From assembly GCA_959601495.1 (NCBI GenBank), contig CAUGPT010000006.1, forward strand, positions 1 through 64,000: DNA of 64,000 nucleotides, given 5' to 3'. The translations under genes and the position numbers were made by a program. This DNA is from Avispirillum sp959601495. GTDB lineage: Bacteria > Bacillota > Clostridia > Oscillospirales > CAG-272. This document shows, piece after piece, positions 16,576 to 25,568 of this stretch (positions within the stretch are counted from its first letter, which is position 1; each line of letters starts with the position of its first letter). Below the pieces are notes generated by a model that saw only the letters and a list, made by a program, of their open reading frames with translations, ran no database searches and was not told the origin of the DNA.

Positions 16576-18342
16576 CTATATGCCCTTCGGAGACACTGTA
16601 CTTGCGTCGGAGTATTCATATGTAATGCCGTGCAGTGTGCAGCTGCCACGCCCTTGTACTCTGAGCCTGAATGAAGCACATCTGCTCGGGCGCAACGAAA
16701 CCGTCACCGATCCGTCGCCCGAACCGCCGTGTGCCGAGACCGTCCTGTGTTTTTCGCCATCGCACGAAAGCCGGGCGCAGAATGTACAGTCGCTGCCCGG
16801 CGACAGCCGCAGATATATTCGTGAAATGTACTTGTGCTCCGGCGTCTCGCGCAGAATATCTCCCGTTTCAAAGCTCCATTCCACGCCGCCCGTCTCCCGG
16901 CTTCCGACCGAAGTGTCTCCGCCGATGCCGTACACCTTGCATGTGCTGCCGCTGCGGCAAAGCATATAAAGTCCGTTTCCTCTGCGGCAGAATGCCTCAA
17001 TACCGGGATCGTTCTCAACGTGCCAAAGCTTTCTCTCAGTGTCGTAGACGTACAGCTGCCGGCATCCCGAGGAGTCTGCCATGGAGACATAATATCGCTT
17101 GCCGAGACTGCCCGCTATTGCTTTGGAAAAGTTTCCGTCGCCGAGGCAGGCATCCACGATCTCCGGCACGCTGCCGTCGTATCTCACGATACCGTCCGCC
17201 GACTTGTAGTACAGGCAGTCGCCGACAGCGGCAATACTCCCGCCGCTTCCCTTTTCGACGCCGAGCTGCTGCGTCTCCACAGCCGTAAACTCCGCGGGAT
17301 AGTCGCCGTAGATCTTGATAACCGCATTTTCCTTGAAAAATACGGGATAGCCGTTGAGACATGCAGCACCCGTAAACGCGCCGGGGGTGTTTACGCTGAG
17401 CGTCCACGAATCGATCGATGTACCCTCGAATTTGTGCCAGTTTTTGGCATCCCCCAGAGCGCAGGCGTATATCTCGTTTACTGCCGCACCGCCTACCATA
17501 CCGTAGCGGCAGCCCCAGAGCCTGTTTTTGGCTGCTACCACATAGTCCATATCGGGCACACTGCGATCTATCACAAACGAGCCGGTCGACTGCGTCAGAT
17601 TTTCCGGGCAGGATATTACTATACTGCGACGGTTCGCCGGAATATGCTTTATGTTGTAGTACCCGTTCAGCGTATCCTTTGAAAGGCCGGATATCTCTAT
17701 CGTGTCCCCTTCTGAAATTGCGGTCGTATACCCGAGCTTATCATAGTAATCTCCTTTTGCGCCGTTCTTCAGCTTATAAATATTGCAGCTGACAGCGGCA
17801 AACGCGCCTGAAGTATTAATTGTACCGTCAAGATCGCTTTTCTCAATGACCAGCTCGTAGAAAAAGTTATCGTTTACGCCCAGCGGCACGACTCTTTTAT
17901 ATCCCAGCTCCTGTTTATCCGTAAGTGTTACAAGATTTACCACCTTTTTATCGGGAAAGAAATACAAGCGCGTGCCTGATGCGACCATCTGCTTTTTTCC
18001 CTGAGTGAGAAAGCTTGCGGTATGCATGGCAATATGACCCGAAAATCCGTCTCCGTCGTCATAATAAGCCTTAAGATCATTCTGCGTGTCAAGAATGAAG
18101 GCGTCGCATACGATATCCGATCCGACTTTAACATCAAGAGAGGTCATGCCGAATATATCGGTTTCGCTGAAATTGACCTCAGTGCGCTTTGCTCTTGTAG
18201 AAAGCGCCGGATATACCGATAAGTCCATATTATAAAGCTCCGAAAAGCTGTCTTCCGCCGCAGATCCCCTTCTGTCAAGTCCGCCGAAACGACTGACAGA
18301 CTTTCTGCGTACTGATTCCTTATTTATCAGAGGAAGTTTCAT
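16576..18342 (-). CDS. Phage head-closure/stabilisation-type protein, beta-propeller-like
   Basis: A 588-residue, beta-strand-rich protein without signal peptide or membrane segment. It has repeated W/Y-G blade-like stretches such as RLWGCRYGMVGG, YPVFFKENAVIKIYG, CLYYKSADGIVRYDG and QLYVYDTERKLWHVE, the pattern seen in tail or head-closure proteins of short-tailed phages. The position after the connector gene fits. The ATG is preceded by GAGGAGGTGGG. The reading frame is intact for the usual size of the family. The structural role is inferred from context and sequence style. Confidence 0.65.
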   Translation of the reverse strand: MKLPLINKESVRRKSVSRFGGLDRRGSAAEDSFSELYNMDLSVYPALSTRAKRTEVNFSETDIFGMTSLDVKVGSDIVCDAFILDTQNDLKAYYDDGDGFSGHIAMHTASFLTQGKKQMVASGTRLYFFPDKKVVNLVTLTDKQELGYKRVVPLGVNDNFFYELVIEKSDLDGTINTSGAFAAVSCNIYKLKNGAKGDYYDKLGYTTAISEGDTIEISGLSKDTLNGYYNIKHIPANRRSIVISCPENLTQSTGSFVIDRSVPDMDYVVAAKNRLWGCRYGMVGGAAVNEIYACALGDAKNWHKFEGTSIDSWTLSVNTPGAFTGAACLNGYPVFFKENAVIKIYGDYPAEFTAVETQQLGVEKGSGGSIAAVGDCLYYKSADGIVRYDGSVPEIVDACLGDGNFSKAIAGSLGKRYYVSMADSSGCRQLYVYDTERKLWHVENDPGIEAFCRRGNGLYMLCRSGSTCKVYGIGGDTSVGSRETGGVEWSFETGDILRETPEHKYISRIYLRLSPGSDCTFCARLSCDGEKHRTVSAHGGSGDGSVTVSLRPSRCASFRLRVQGRGSCTLHGITYEYSDASTVSPKGI

Positions 18343-18355
18343 GTCCCACCTCCTC

Positions 18356-18715
18356 TTACAGCGTAACCGTCGCCGTCCCGTGCGGCATAAAGGAACGGTT
18401 CACGCTGTCTGCATAAGTCGAATACGCGGCGGCAAACGCGGGCGCGGAATTGTTATACTGCTCGGTGTCGTGCATCATCAGATCGTATTTCATCTGCATA
18501 TACAGGATATACACCTCCGACTGCGGGTCCGGCACAGAAAGCTCGGCATCTCCGTCCGAGTGCACATCGGTTCCGCGGCGGCAGCCTGCATGGGTCGCGG
18601 CGATCTCACGATCCACCGTGTCCTCAATTTCCGAAAGCCAAATGAGCAGCTTGTCTCGGGGAATACTGTCGCCTATGCTCTCCGCCGCGCGTGTAAGCGC
18701 TTCGTTAACTGTCAT
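18356..18715 (-). CDS. Phage head-tail connector-like protein
   Basis: A 119-residue protein with an N-terminal helical part (SIPRDKLLIWLSEIEDTVDREI) and a C-terminal YILYMQMKYDL...YNNSAPAFAAAY...NRSFMP segment. That arrangement is characteristic of the small connector/adaptor encoded after the N4-gp56 capsid gene in many Clostridia phages. It would sit under the portal in an assembled head. AAAGGAGG precedes the ATG. It ends 14 bp before the propeller-like gene. Confidence 0.68.
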   Translation of the reverse strand: MTVNEALTRAAESIGDSIPRDKLLIWLSEIEDTVDREIAATHAGCRRGTDVHSDGDAELSVPDPQSEVYILYMQMKYDLMMHDTEQYNNSAPAFAAAYSTYADSVNRSFMPHGTATVTL

Positions 18716-18781
18716 ATTTTATCCTCCTTTATAATAGGAATGCGGGAGCCGCAAATAATGTGCGGCTCCCGCAAGACAAAC

Positions 18782-19012
18782 TCAGCCGCCCGTGGCAAAC
18801 GCTGCTATATACGCCTCCGCCGCGGCGTCCTGCCGCTGTGAGTTTTCAACTGCCTCCGCAAAACGCAGGGGCACCTCTACATTTTTTCCGGTCTGTATGA
18901 GCATATTTTCCCCGTTGACCGCAACATACCGTTCTGTGTCGTCCTTATTTGTTCTGGGGATAAATACGATCTTTGTTTCTGCCGCGGGTGCGGCGCTTTT
19001 TACATTTGCCAT
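18782..19012 (-). CDS. Small capsid-associated protein
   Basis: A 76-residue protein with a short beta-rich core (KIVFIPRTNKDD, YVAVNGENMLIQTG, VEVPLRFAEAVENS) and a helical end. This pattern, with VNG followed by a VEVP turn, is common in a small protein encoded right after the major capsid gene of N4-gp56-type Clostridia phages. Its function is not established. It lies 34 bp after the capsid gene on the same strand. Confidence 0.65.
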   Translation of the reverse strand: MANVKSAAPAAETKIVFIPRTNKDDTERYVAVNGENMLIQTGKNVEVPLRFAEAVENSQRQDAAAEAYIAAFATGG

Positions 19013-19046
19013 TTTATTTCAGATTCCTTTCCGGGCAGCCGTGCCC

Positions 19047-20405
19047 TCAGTTTTCGTTAAGTATTGTGGGGGAGAATGAAGAGCAGGACTCTACTCTCAG
19101 CATATATTCCTCAACAAGGCGCTTTGCGACCTTTGTGGCTTTCCAGCCGACGGAGGAACGCTGATTGAGCGGGTCATTGCCGTAGCCCTTCTGCTTGACG
19201 ATATGCTCGATCCCGCCTCCGCCGATGTCGGTGGAGCCGAACGCGTTTGCGCCGAGGAACAGCGTTGCGAAAACGGCTGTGCCGAACTTACCGCCCTCAT
19301 CGGGGTAGATCATGTCTCCCGTTGCAAAGGTAACACCGAGAGTGGTGTCCAGATACAGGTATTTATGCTGAACATCAACACCTACGACCTTTGCTCTTAC
19401 GGACTTTTTGTTGGTAGAATCCCAGTAACGGATATACTTACCGTAGATATCGGTAGTTATCTGTTCACTGATGTCCACTCTGTATGCGGTCGTATTGCCG
19501 CAGGGCAAAGATGACGTATCATTCGCACTGCCCGAATATGCCGATACCGTGAGCTTTCTGAAGCCTTTGCAAAGCTCGGAGCCGACATAATACTTCGCCT
19601 CGGTGGTCTGAACAAAGCGAACACCGCCAAGAGTGCCGATCTCACCGCGCATAATGCTCCTCGGATCGGCGTACTTCTGTATGTCTATCCACTGTCCCTT
19701 TGCGTCCTGCATAAGGTCATACGCGACATAGGGATGGATAATGGCAACATAGCTGCCGTCGATGGTAGGCGCATTCATTGCCTTAAGCTGAGCCGCAGCC
19801 TTGAACACGTCCTTTACTCTGAGTTTCGCGTCCTCTGTAAGATCGGCTCTGCTTGTGACCGTAACTTCCGTACCGTCCGCCTTTACAATGGGGCAGTAGT
19901 TGACGTTCGTACCGCCGATTATCTGGTTTCTGACGATGGTATCAAGAGTTCTGCCCGCCTGGTCAGCCAGCTGCTTTGTAGCTTCAACGACCATGGGATC
20001 AATGCTTGTCATTTCAAGCATATCGCTGAGCTCAACGTAATCGCCGTACTGGTCGACGGTGGCGGTCACGGGGACTACGGTCAGGCGTGAGCCGTTCGGA
20101 GTTACACCCTCGGTAATGGGCTTCAGCGCCTTGGGAAGCGCGTTAAACTTGCGGAATTCAATAGTTTTACCGCCGTTTCTCGGGATAGGACGCTTCTGCG
20201 CAAACTGGTCGTGCACAAGTGCGGGACCGGCAAGCTCGATAAGAGTCTTGTCATAAAAGGTCTTCATCTCGGCAGCAAGTCCCTTGGTATTCTCCCCTGT
20301 ACCGTTGTATGGCATAGCAAGCTTTGTGTTTGCATCGATATAGCTATCTGTAGTATGTACACTGCTGCCCGCGCCGAAAAGCTGAATGTTGATAATACCG
20401 CTCAT
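19047..20405 (-). CDS. N4-gp56 family phage major capsid protein
   Basis: A 452-residue capsid protein. Family signatures are strong: AEMKTFYDKTLIELA near residue 27, VHDQFAQKRPIPRNGGKTIEF, LTVVPVTATVDQYGDYVELSD and GRTLDTIVRNQI. It would form the icosahedral shell. I chose ATG 20405 (MSGIINIQLFG); 29 codons further upstream remain open but lack family similarity. The gene is full length with no frameshift, which argues against simple decay. Scaffold lies upstream and the small capsid-associated protein downstream. Confidence 0.92.
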   Translation of the reverse strand: MSGIINIQLFGAGSSVHTTDSYIDANTKLAMPYNGTGENTKGLAAEMKTFYDKTLIELAGPALVHDQFAQKRPIPRNGGKTIEFRKFNALPKALKPITEGVTPNGSRLTVVPVTATVDQYGDYVELSDMLEMTSIDPMVVEATKQLADQAGRTLDTIVRNQIIGGTNVNYCPIVKADGTEVTVTSRADLTEDAKLRVKDVFKAAAQLKAMNAPTIDGSYVAIIHPYVAYDLMQDAKGQWIDIQKYADPRSIMRGEIGTLGGVRFVQTTEAKYYVGSELCKGFRKLTVSAYSGSANDTSSLPCGNTTAYRVDISEQITTDIYGKYIRYWDSTNKKSVRAKVVGVDVQHKYLYLDTTLGVTFATGDMIYPDEGGKFGTAVFATLFLGANAFGSTDIGGGGIEHIVKQKGYGNDPLNQRSSVGWKATKVAKRLVEEYMLRVESCSSFSPTILNEN

Positions 20406-20498
20406 AGTTTTGACATTTCCTTTCATAATGCTTTTCACACATATCGGTGTGAATTCTTCTTTCATGCGGGCTCGGTCAGGCCGAGCCCGCATGAATGC

Positions 20499-21287
20499 TT
20501 AAAATTTGACCTTTGCTCCGCTCTCGACCCGCCTGAGTATATCCCTGATACCCTTGCCGGTAAGAGCGTCAACGGAAAGCTTTGTTTCGCACGGTGCCTG
20601 TCCCGCTGCCCCGTTTTCTTCGGGACGCTCACCGAGCGAGCGCAGCTTTGCCATTGCGGACGCTTCTGCGCTGCGGCTTATAAGCTCCGATGCGCACCGC
20701 ATTATCTCTCTGAAGTGCACGGCGCGCCACGCCTCCTCAATCGAAAAGCCCGCGTGAACAAGAGAGGTAAATCTCCTGTCGGAAAGCTCACGTCCGAGAT
20801 CAAAGCCGTCGATCTTTTCCGCAAGCTCATTTGCCTCTGACATAAGCTTTTCATATACAGCGTCTGCCTGTCTCTCGCTCAGCTGTTCTTCAATACTGCG
20901 CCTGAGACTTTTAAGACGCAGATCTTCCAGCGCGCCCCAAGGGTCGTCCTTTTCATATCCGAGAGCTTCAAGCAATTCTGCAAGCGCTTCTGCGCCCGCG
21001 CTGCCGCCGTCGTCATTCGCTGCTGTCTGCGCCCTGACATCTCTTCTTTCGGTATCAGACCCGTCCGCGGCACCGGAAACTTCAGCCGAACTTTCCCCTT
21101 CGGGTTCAAGCTCCGCGGCGGAATTCGGCTGTGCACTGCCGCTCTCCTCCGTGCTGTCAAAGCTGTTTTGCGTGCCTTCGCCGACCGAGGCTATCCCGGC
21201 GCCGTCGGAGTTTGAAGTTCCGCCCGTACTGCCTGTACCCGAGGCGCCTTCTCCGAAAAGCCCAAGATCCAAAATAAGCCTACACAT
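20499..21287 (-). CDS. Phage scaffolding-like protein
   Basis: A 262-residue protein with an acidic low-complexity N-terminal third (Gly/Ser/Glu-rich, about residues 10-85), a helical, charged middle, and the ending GIRDILRRVESGAKVKF, like the C-terminal capsid-binding tails of Clostridia phage scaffolds. HAGFSIEEAWRAVHF near residue 172 also fits. It would template procapsid assembly. ATG 21287 is chosen because AAAGGAG precedes it. It is the first gene of the minus-strand head module. Confidence 0.75.
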   Translation of the reverse strand: MCRLILDLGLFGEGASGTGSTGGTSNSDGAGIASVGEGTQNSFDSTEESGSAQPNSAAELEPEGESSAEVSGAADGSDTERRDVRAQTAANDDGGSAGAEALAELLEALGYEKDDPWGALEDLRLKSLRRSIEEQLSERQADAVYEKLMSEANELAEKIDGFDLGRELSDRRFTSLVHAGFSIEEAWRAVHFREIMRCASELISRSAEASAMAKLRSLGERPEENGAAGQAPCETKLSVDALTGKGIRDILRRVESGAKVKF

Positions 21288-21414
21288 AAAAGATCTCCTT
21301 TGCAAATCTATTTTTATGACCTCATGAAGTCTGACTGCATTATAGAGCACCGTGTACTGTGTTTCTCCCCGCTGCATACTCAGAGTTGCGCATCTGCAAC
21401 ATCAAAGAAAAAAC

Positions 21415-21453
21415 GCCTTGCGGCGCACTTACTTTAAAAGTGCGCCGCAAGGC
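21415..21453 (-). terminator. Terminator of the C39-like lipoprotein gene
   Basis: Perfect 16-base arms (21415-21430 and 21438-21453) followed on the minus strand by GTTTTTTCTTTG. It lies in one of the two proposed inversion breakpoint regions. Confidence 0.82.
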
Positions 21454-21472
21454 AAACATTTCATTTATATAA

Positions 21473-22423
21473 TTACAGTATATTGTCCGTGCTGTCCGCA
21501 CCTGTCGGAACTTCGGGAACGTTTCTCGGTTCAATGACTAAAGCCTGACCGTATACAAGCTTTCTGCTGTCCGCAACGTCAGTTTTCTGATATTCGGTGA
21601 TTCCGTACTTAAGAGGATCGCAGAAAAGATATGTATTGGCGGTGTATCCGATAAGAACAAGGCAGTGCGAATGCGCACGCCAGATGATCTCTTTGTCCCC
21701 GTCGGTAAATGTTGCGAACACGGACGGATCGCAGTCCATATTAGTAGTTCCCCACAGTATCACCGGGATACCGCTGTCAATATAATCTTCCAATACATTC
21801 GATTCGGCACCGCTTATATCCGTAGCTACATATGTATTGTCACCGATATCGTCAAAATAATCGCGTGCGGTTCGAGTGATACACGGAGCGTAGCATCCCA
21901 TACCGCCGCCGGAAATACCGGGGTCTCCTACGTAGGAATAGAAAGGATTGACCGCGCCGTACTCACCCTTTATAAGATATTCATCACTGAACTCCACAGC
22001 GTTTACGTCGTAACCGAGATAGTTCAGCACTATGGCAAGCGAAACTACTTCGCAGCCGTTCGGCAGAGACGGCAGCTGGAGAATGTTCTCCACATCAAGC
22101 TCCACCCTGAAGTCCTGATCCGGCAGCTTCGCGATCGAGCGCACCTCACGTTCTCCGCATATAAAGCAGTAATGCAGCTCGCGCCCCTCATTATTGACTG
22201 TAGGCCAAGTGCTTATGATCCAGTCATCCCATGAATGCTCACAGACGCCGTCCTCACTCTCGGTTTTTACCATAGTAACACCGCTCTCGTCTTCCGGCCC
22301 GGTATATTCAGTATCGGCCGCCGTCACAGGCGCAATATTGGCGCCGCCCCTGTCAACGGCATAGCAGCACCCGCTGAGAAGCACTGAGATCAAAAACAGT
22401 GCAGCTGTAAGCTTTAGTTTCAA
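21473..22423 (-). CDS. Lipoprotein with C39-like cysteine peptidase domain
   Basis: A 316-residue secreted lipoprotein. The signal peptide ends in the lipobox LLSGC (Cys19). The C-terminal domain has the papain-like C39 layout: catalytic Cys in LPNGCEVVSLAIVLNYLG, His in RAHSHCLVLIGY and Asp in YLFCDPLKYG. Between signal and domain is a CEHSWDDW...HYCFICGE segment with four Cys/His that could bind zinc. Stand-alone C39-like lipoproteins are common in Clostridia and their substrates are mostly unknown. It has its own strong terminator. Confidence 0.82.
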   Translation of the reverse strand: MKLKLTAALFLISVLLSGCCYAVDRGGANIAPVTAADTEYTGPEDESGVTMVKTESEDGVCEHSWDDWIISTWPTVNNEGRELHYCFICGEREVRSIAKLPDQDFRVELDVENILQLPSLPNGCEVVSLAIVLNYLGYDVNAVEFSDEYLIKGEYGAVNPFYSYVGDPGISGGGMGCYAPCITRTARDYFDDIGDNTYVATDISGAESNVLEDYIDSGIPVILWGTTNMDCDPSVFATFTDGDKEIIWRAHSHCLVLIGYTANTYLFCDPLKYGITEYQKTDVADSRKLVYGQALVIEPRNVPEVPTGADSTDNIL

Positions 22424-22511
22424 TTGTTTTTCTCCGCTGAAAAATTTATATTACAATTATAACCCATAATTTGACTGTTTGCAACACCGATTTACATCAA
22501 TCGTATAACAG

Positions 22512-22542
22512 AAAAAGCCGCTTTTTATAAAAGCGGCTTTTT
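22512..22542 (-). terminator. Terminator of the solute-binding lipoprotein gene
   Basis: AAAAAGCCGCTTTT and AAAAGCGGCTTTTT form a 14-bp stem 15 bases beyond the stop codon, with a U-rich end on the minus strand. Confidence 0.85.
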
Positions 22543-22557
22543 AAGCTGTTAAAATTC

Positions 22558-24300
22558 TCAGCCCGCGGAGGAATCGTCACCGTTAATTGCCTTGACGTAC
22601 TCCTGCCACATATAAGCGAGAGAGCCGTCGGTGTACCATCCGTTTTCCTGCGTACGTCCCCTCTTTTCATCGTTATCAGCCGGAATGTACGTAAGCTTCT
22701 GGAAGGCTTCGCTGCTGTTTACCTGAGTTTCAAACTGAGAAATGTTTGCGGTATATTCTTCGTAAGACATAGACTCCATCTGGTTCCAGATCTGAGAGCT
22801 GAGAGATTCCAGCTTTGTCATAGCGTCTCGGTTGTAGTCATTGACGTAATCCTTGAGCGCGTAGGTCACGGGAATATACGACATAAGGTTCTGCTCTTTA
22901 GCGGTCTTCCAGTAATCAAGACCTACGCCGTAATCGGGATAAGTCATGTAGATATTACCGGTCTCGTAGATATTCATCTTGTACTCATCGCTGAGTTTAA
23001 CAATAATATCGGAGTTTTCCTCATCGTACTTCCAGTGTGTGCCCTCGGCGCCGTACTGAAGTATGGTGCGCAGCTTTGTATCCGTGTTCAGCATGGTGAT
23101 GATCTCCATGGAACGCGGTACGCTCTTTGTAAAGGTGCTGACCGCAAACACGTTTTCGAGGTAATCGGAGCTCTTGCCCTCGGGACGCTTGAATACGTTT
23201 ATGTAGTAATCGTCCTCGTACTTCTTTACTTCATCGGCAGTGCATGTAACGTAGCCGACGCCGAACTCGCCCACGTCACCGGTGGAAACGTAGTTCTTCT
23301 CCTTAAATTTCTTATAAAGACCGTAGTTCTTTGTATAGTTGTTTATGCTGAAAACATTGTCAAAGGAAACGCCTTCGATCTTTGTATCATAAGTAACACG
23401 TGAAGCCAGAACGGAGAAAGTGTCCTGATCCTTTGTTGACCAGAAACGGTAGTAGCTGGGGCTGTAATCACCGTAAACGGGGGTAACGTCGGTGTGGTAC
23501 TTTGCAACGTCCTCAATAAACGTTTCGCATTCGGAAAGGCTTGTAAGCTTATCGGGATCCAGATATTCCTCGGCGACAAGGCGCTTGTTTACAAGGAAAT
23601 ATGTAAACTCGCCGACCTCGTGGTTGTTGGGGATACCGTAAAGGGTGCCGTCAAGGGTCGCAGCCGTGAGGAAGTCGGGGAAAATGTATGTATTGAGCAC
23701 TTTGGAGTTGCCGGTAAGTTCCTCATTAAGCTCGGAAAGCAGAAAATTCTCGGAGTAATAGTTGAAGTCGGACTCACCGCGGACAAGGAATATATCGAGC
23801 TGGTTTTTCTCGACATTAGTATATCCGGTCGCTCCGCGCACAACAAGGCTGAGATCGCCGTCCATGTTGGGGTTTTCGTAAGCGGTGGTCTCGTCCACAA
23901 GGGTCTCACCGTTCTTTGCGGCTTCGATCTCGGCTTTTCTTCTGTCGATAGCCTGCTTATCCTCGTCCTGAACGCGCTTCTGGATCATGAGAAGTCTGTC
24001 CTTGATGACCTGATCGTACTGAGATGTGGGGATGGCATAAAGCTTTACGGCGGTGTCAAACTCAGACTGGGTAACAGCATTTATTGCCTCTTCGACAGCA
24101 TATATCGCTTCCTCTGTGGTATCATCGGAAGTAGGCACCCACAAAGTGAGAGTCATACTGGAACGGTCAACAGCAGTATTTGTACCGTCGCCGGTAGTAT
24201 CGGTCTGAGAATTATTGCTTACATCTTCGCAGCCTGCGAACATTCCGCAGGTAACTACTGCGGCGATGCACAGCAATATACATACGAGCTTTCTTTTCAT
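22558..24300 (-). CDS. Extracellular solute-binding lipoprotein (family 1-like)
   Basis: A 580-residue lipoprotein with a signal peptide ending in a lipobox-like FAGC near residue 24, then a Thr/Asn/Asp-rich linker. LTLWVPTSDD opens a periplasmic-binding-type fold, as in carbohydrate ABC transporters. A long charged helix (about residues 105-135, KDRLLMIQKRVQDEDKQ...) interrupts the N-terminal lobe. GGAGGATCCCG precedes the ATG. No permease or ATPase gene is adjacent, so it must work with components elsewhere or act as an orphan sensor. The ligand is unknown. Confidence 0.82.
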   Translation of the reverse strand: MKRKLVCILLCIAAVVTCGMFAGCEDVSNNSQTDTTGDGTNTAVDRSSMTLTLWVPTSDDTTEEAIYAVEEAINAVTQSEFDTAVKLYAIPTSQYDQVIKDRLLMIQKRVQDEDKQAIDRRKAEIEAAKNGETLVDETTAYENPNMDGDLSLVVRGATGYTNVEKNQLDIFLVRGESDFNYYSENFLLSELNEELTGNSKVLNTYIFPDFLTAATLDGTLYGIPNNHEVGEFTYFLVNKRLVAEEYLDPDKLTSLSECETFIEDVAKYHTDVTPVYGDYSPSYYRFWSTKDQDTFSVLASRVTYDTKIEGVSFDNVFSINNYTKNYGLYKKFKEKNYVSTGDVGEFGVGYVTCTADEVKKYEDDYYINVFKRPEGKSSDYLENVFAVSTFTKSVPRSMEIITMLNTDTKLRTILQYGAEGTHWKYDEENSDIIVKLSDEYKMNIYETGNIYMTYPDYGVGLDYWKTAKEQNLMSYIPVTYALKDYVNDYNRDAMTKLESLSSQIWNQMESMSYEEYTANISQFETQVNSSEAFQKLTYIPADNDEKRGRTQENGWYTDGSLAYMWQEYVKAINGDDSSAG

Positions 24301-24448
24301 CGGGATCCTCCTTAGCGCAGAACGCTATATAACATTATGTATTTTACACCAACACGGGGTGTATGTCAAGTTAATTTTTGGCTATACAGGCTGAATATAC
24401 ATAATTTTCAAACACTTCACCGTATATTCATATTTAACCTATGTCACA

Positions 24449-25546
24449 TCAGTCAAGGAAGTCCTTGAGTCTCTTTGAGCGGCTGGGATGACGGAGTTTT
24501 CGCAGCGCTTTTGCCTCTATCTGACGTATACGCTCTCTTGTGATGTTGAACTCCTTGCCGACCTCTTCGAGAGTATGCGTTCTGCCGTCGTTAAGGCCGT
24601 AGCGCAGCTTCAGCACGTGTTCTTCTCTGGGAGTAAGGGTGTGGAGCACCTCTTTGATCTGCTCGCGGAGCATGGCGTAGGACGCCGCGTCCTGCGGAGC
24701 GGGAGAATCGTCGTCGGGGATAAAGTCGCCCAGGTGACTGTCCTCCTCCTCGCCGATAGGCGTTTCGAGAGAGACGGGATCCTGCGCAATCTTCATGATC
24801 TCGCGAACCTTTTCGGGCGACATACCTATCTTTTCGGCAACTTCGTCGGGAGTAGCCTCATGACCCAGCTCCTGCAGAAGCTGACGCTGATAGCGGGAAA
24901 CTTTATGAATGGTCTCCACCATGTGTACGGGTATACGTATGGTGCGCGCCTGATCCGCGATAGCTCTTGTTATAGCCTGGCGTATCCACCATGTAGCATA
25001 TGTGGAGAACTTATAACCCTTTGTATAGTCGAACTTTTCAACGGCTTTCATTAGACCCAGGTTGCCCTCCTGGATAAGGTCGAGGAAGAACATGCCCTTG
25101 CCCACATAGCGCTTTGCGATGCTGACGACAAGTCTCAGGTTTGCCTCTATAAGCATCTGCTTTGCCTCTTCGTCGCCGTTTGCCATTCTCTCGGCGATCT
25201 CAAGCTCTTTTTCGGCATCGAGCAGCGGCACCTTGCCTATCTCTTTGAGGTACATTCTGACGGGGTCGTCTATGGCAAGACCCTCCTGCTGGAGCATCTT
25301 TTCCATATCCTCGGCGCTTTCAAGCTGCTCGACCTCAGTCTCGATCTCTTCAAACTCGGCGGGATTTTCGTAGCTTATTACCTCTATGCCGTTAGCTTCA
25401 AGCTGATCGTAGATCTTCTCGATCTGGTCAATATCATAGTCGGCAAACTCGATCGCCTCCATGATATCGGCGTTTGAAAGCGAGCCTTTGGCCTTTCCCT
25501 TTTCGATAAGTGCTTTTACGTCAAGCGGCTTTTTTTCCTGTTCCAT
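24449..25546 (-). CDS. rpoD: RNA polymerase primary sigma factor
   Basis: A 365-residue SigA/RpoD of the short Firmicutes type. Region 1.2-2 is present (DPVRMYLKEIGKVPLLDAEKE; KRYVGKGMFFLDLIQEGN; YATWWIRQAI), then region 3 and region 4 ending in LEEVGKEFNITRERIRQIEAKALRKLRHPSR. It directs housekeeping transcription from TTGACA/TATAAT promoters, which abound in this window. I prefer ATG 25546, nine bases from GAGG, over the ATG two codons upstream. It is the last gene of the dgt-dnaG-rpoD operon. Confidence 0.96.
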   Translation of the reverse strand: MEQEKKPLDVKALIEKGKAKGSLSNADIMEAIEFADYDIDQIEKIYDQLEANGIEVISYENPAEFEEIETEVEQLESAEDMEKMLQQEGLAIDDPVRMYLKEIGKVPLLDAEKELEIAERMANGDEEAKQMLIEANLRLVVSIAKRYVGKGMFFLDLIQEGNLGLMKAVEKFDYTKGYKFSTYATWWIRQAITRAIADQARTIRIPVHMVETIHKVSRYQRQLLQELGHEATPDEVAEKIGMSPEKVREIMKIAQDPVSLETPIGEEEDSHLGDFIPDDDSPAPQDAASYAMLREQIKEVLHTLTPREEHVLKLRYGLNDGRTHTLEEVGKEFNITRERIRQIEAKALRKLRHPSRSKRLKDFLD

Positions 25547-25568
25547 ATCCATATACCTCTTTTTCGGT

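Noticed and set aside
15567..21287. Active integrated prophage
   Set aside because: No integrase, attachment repeats, repressor, replication or lysis gene was found near either phage half in this window, so a complete prophage cannot be claimed.
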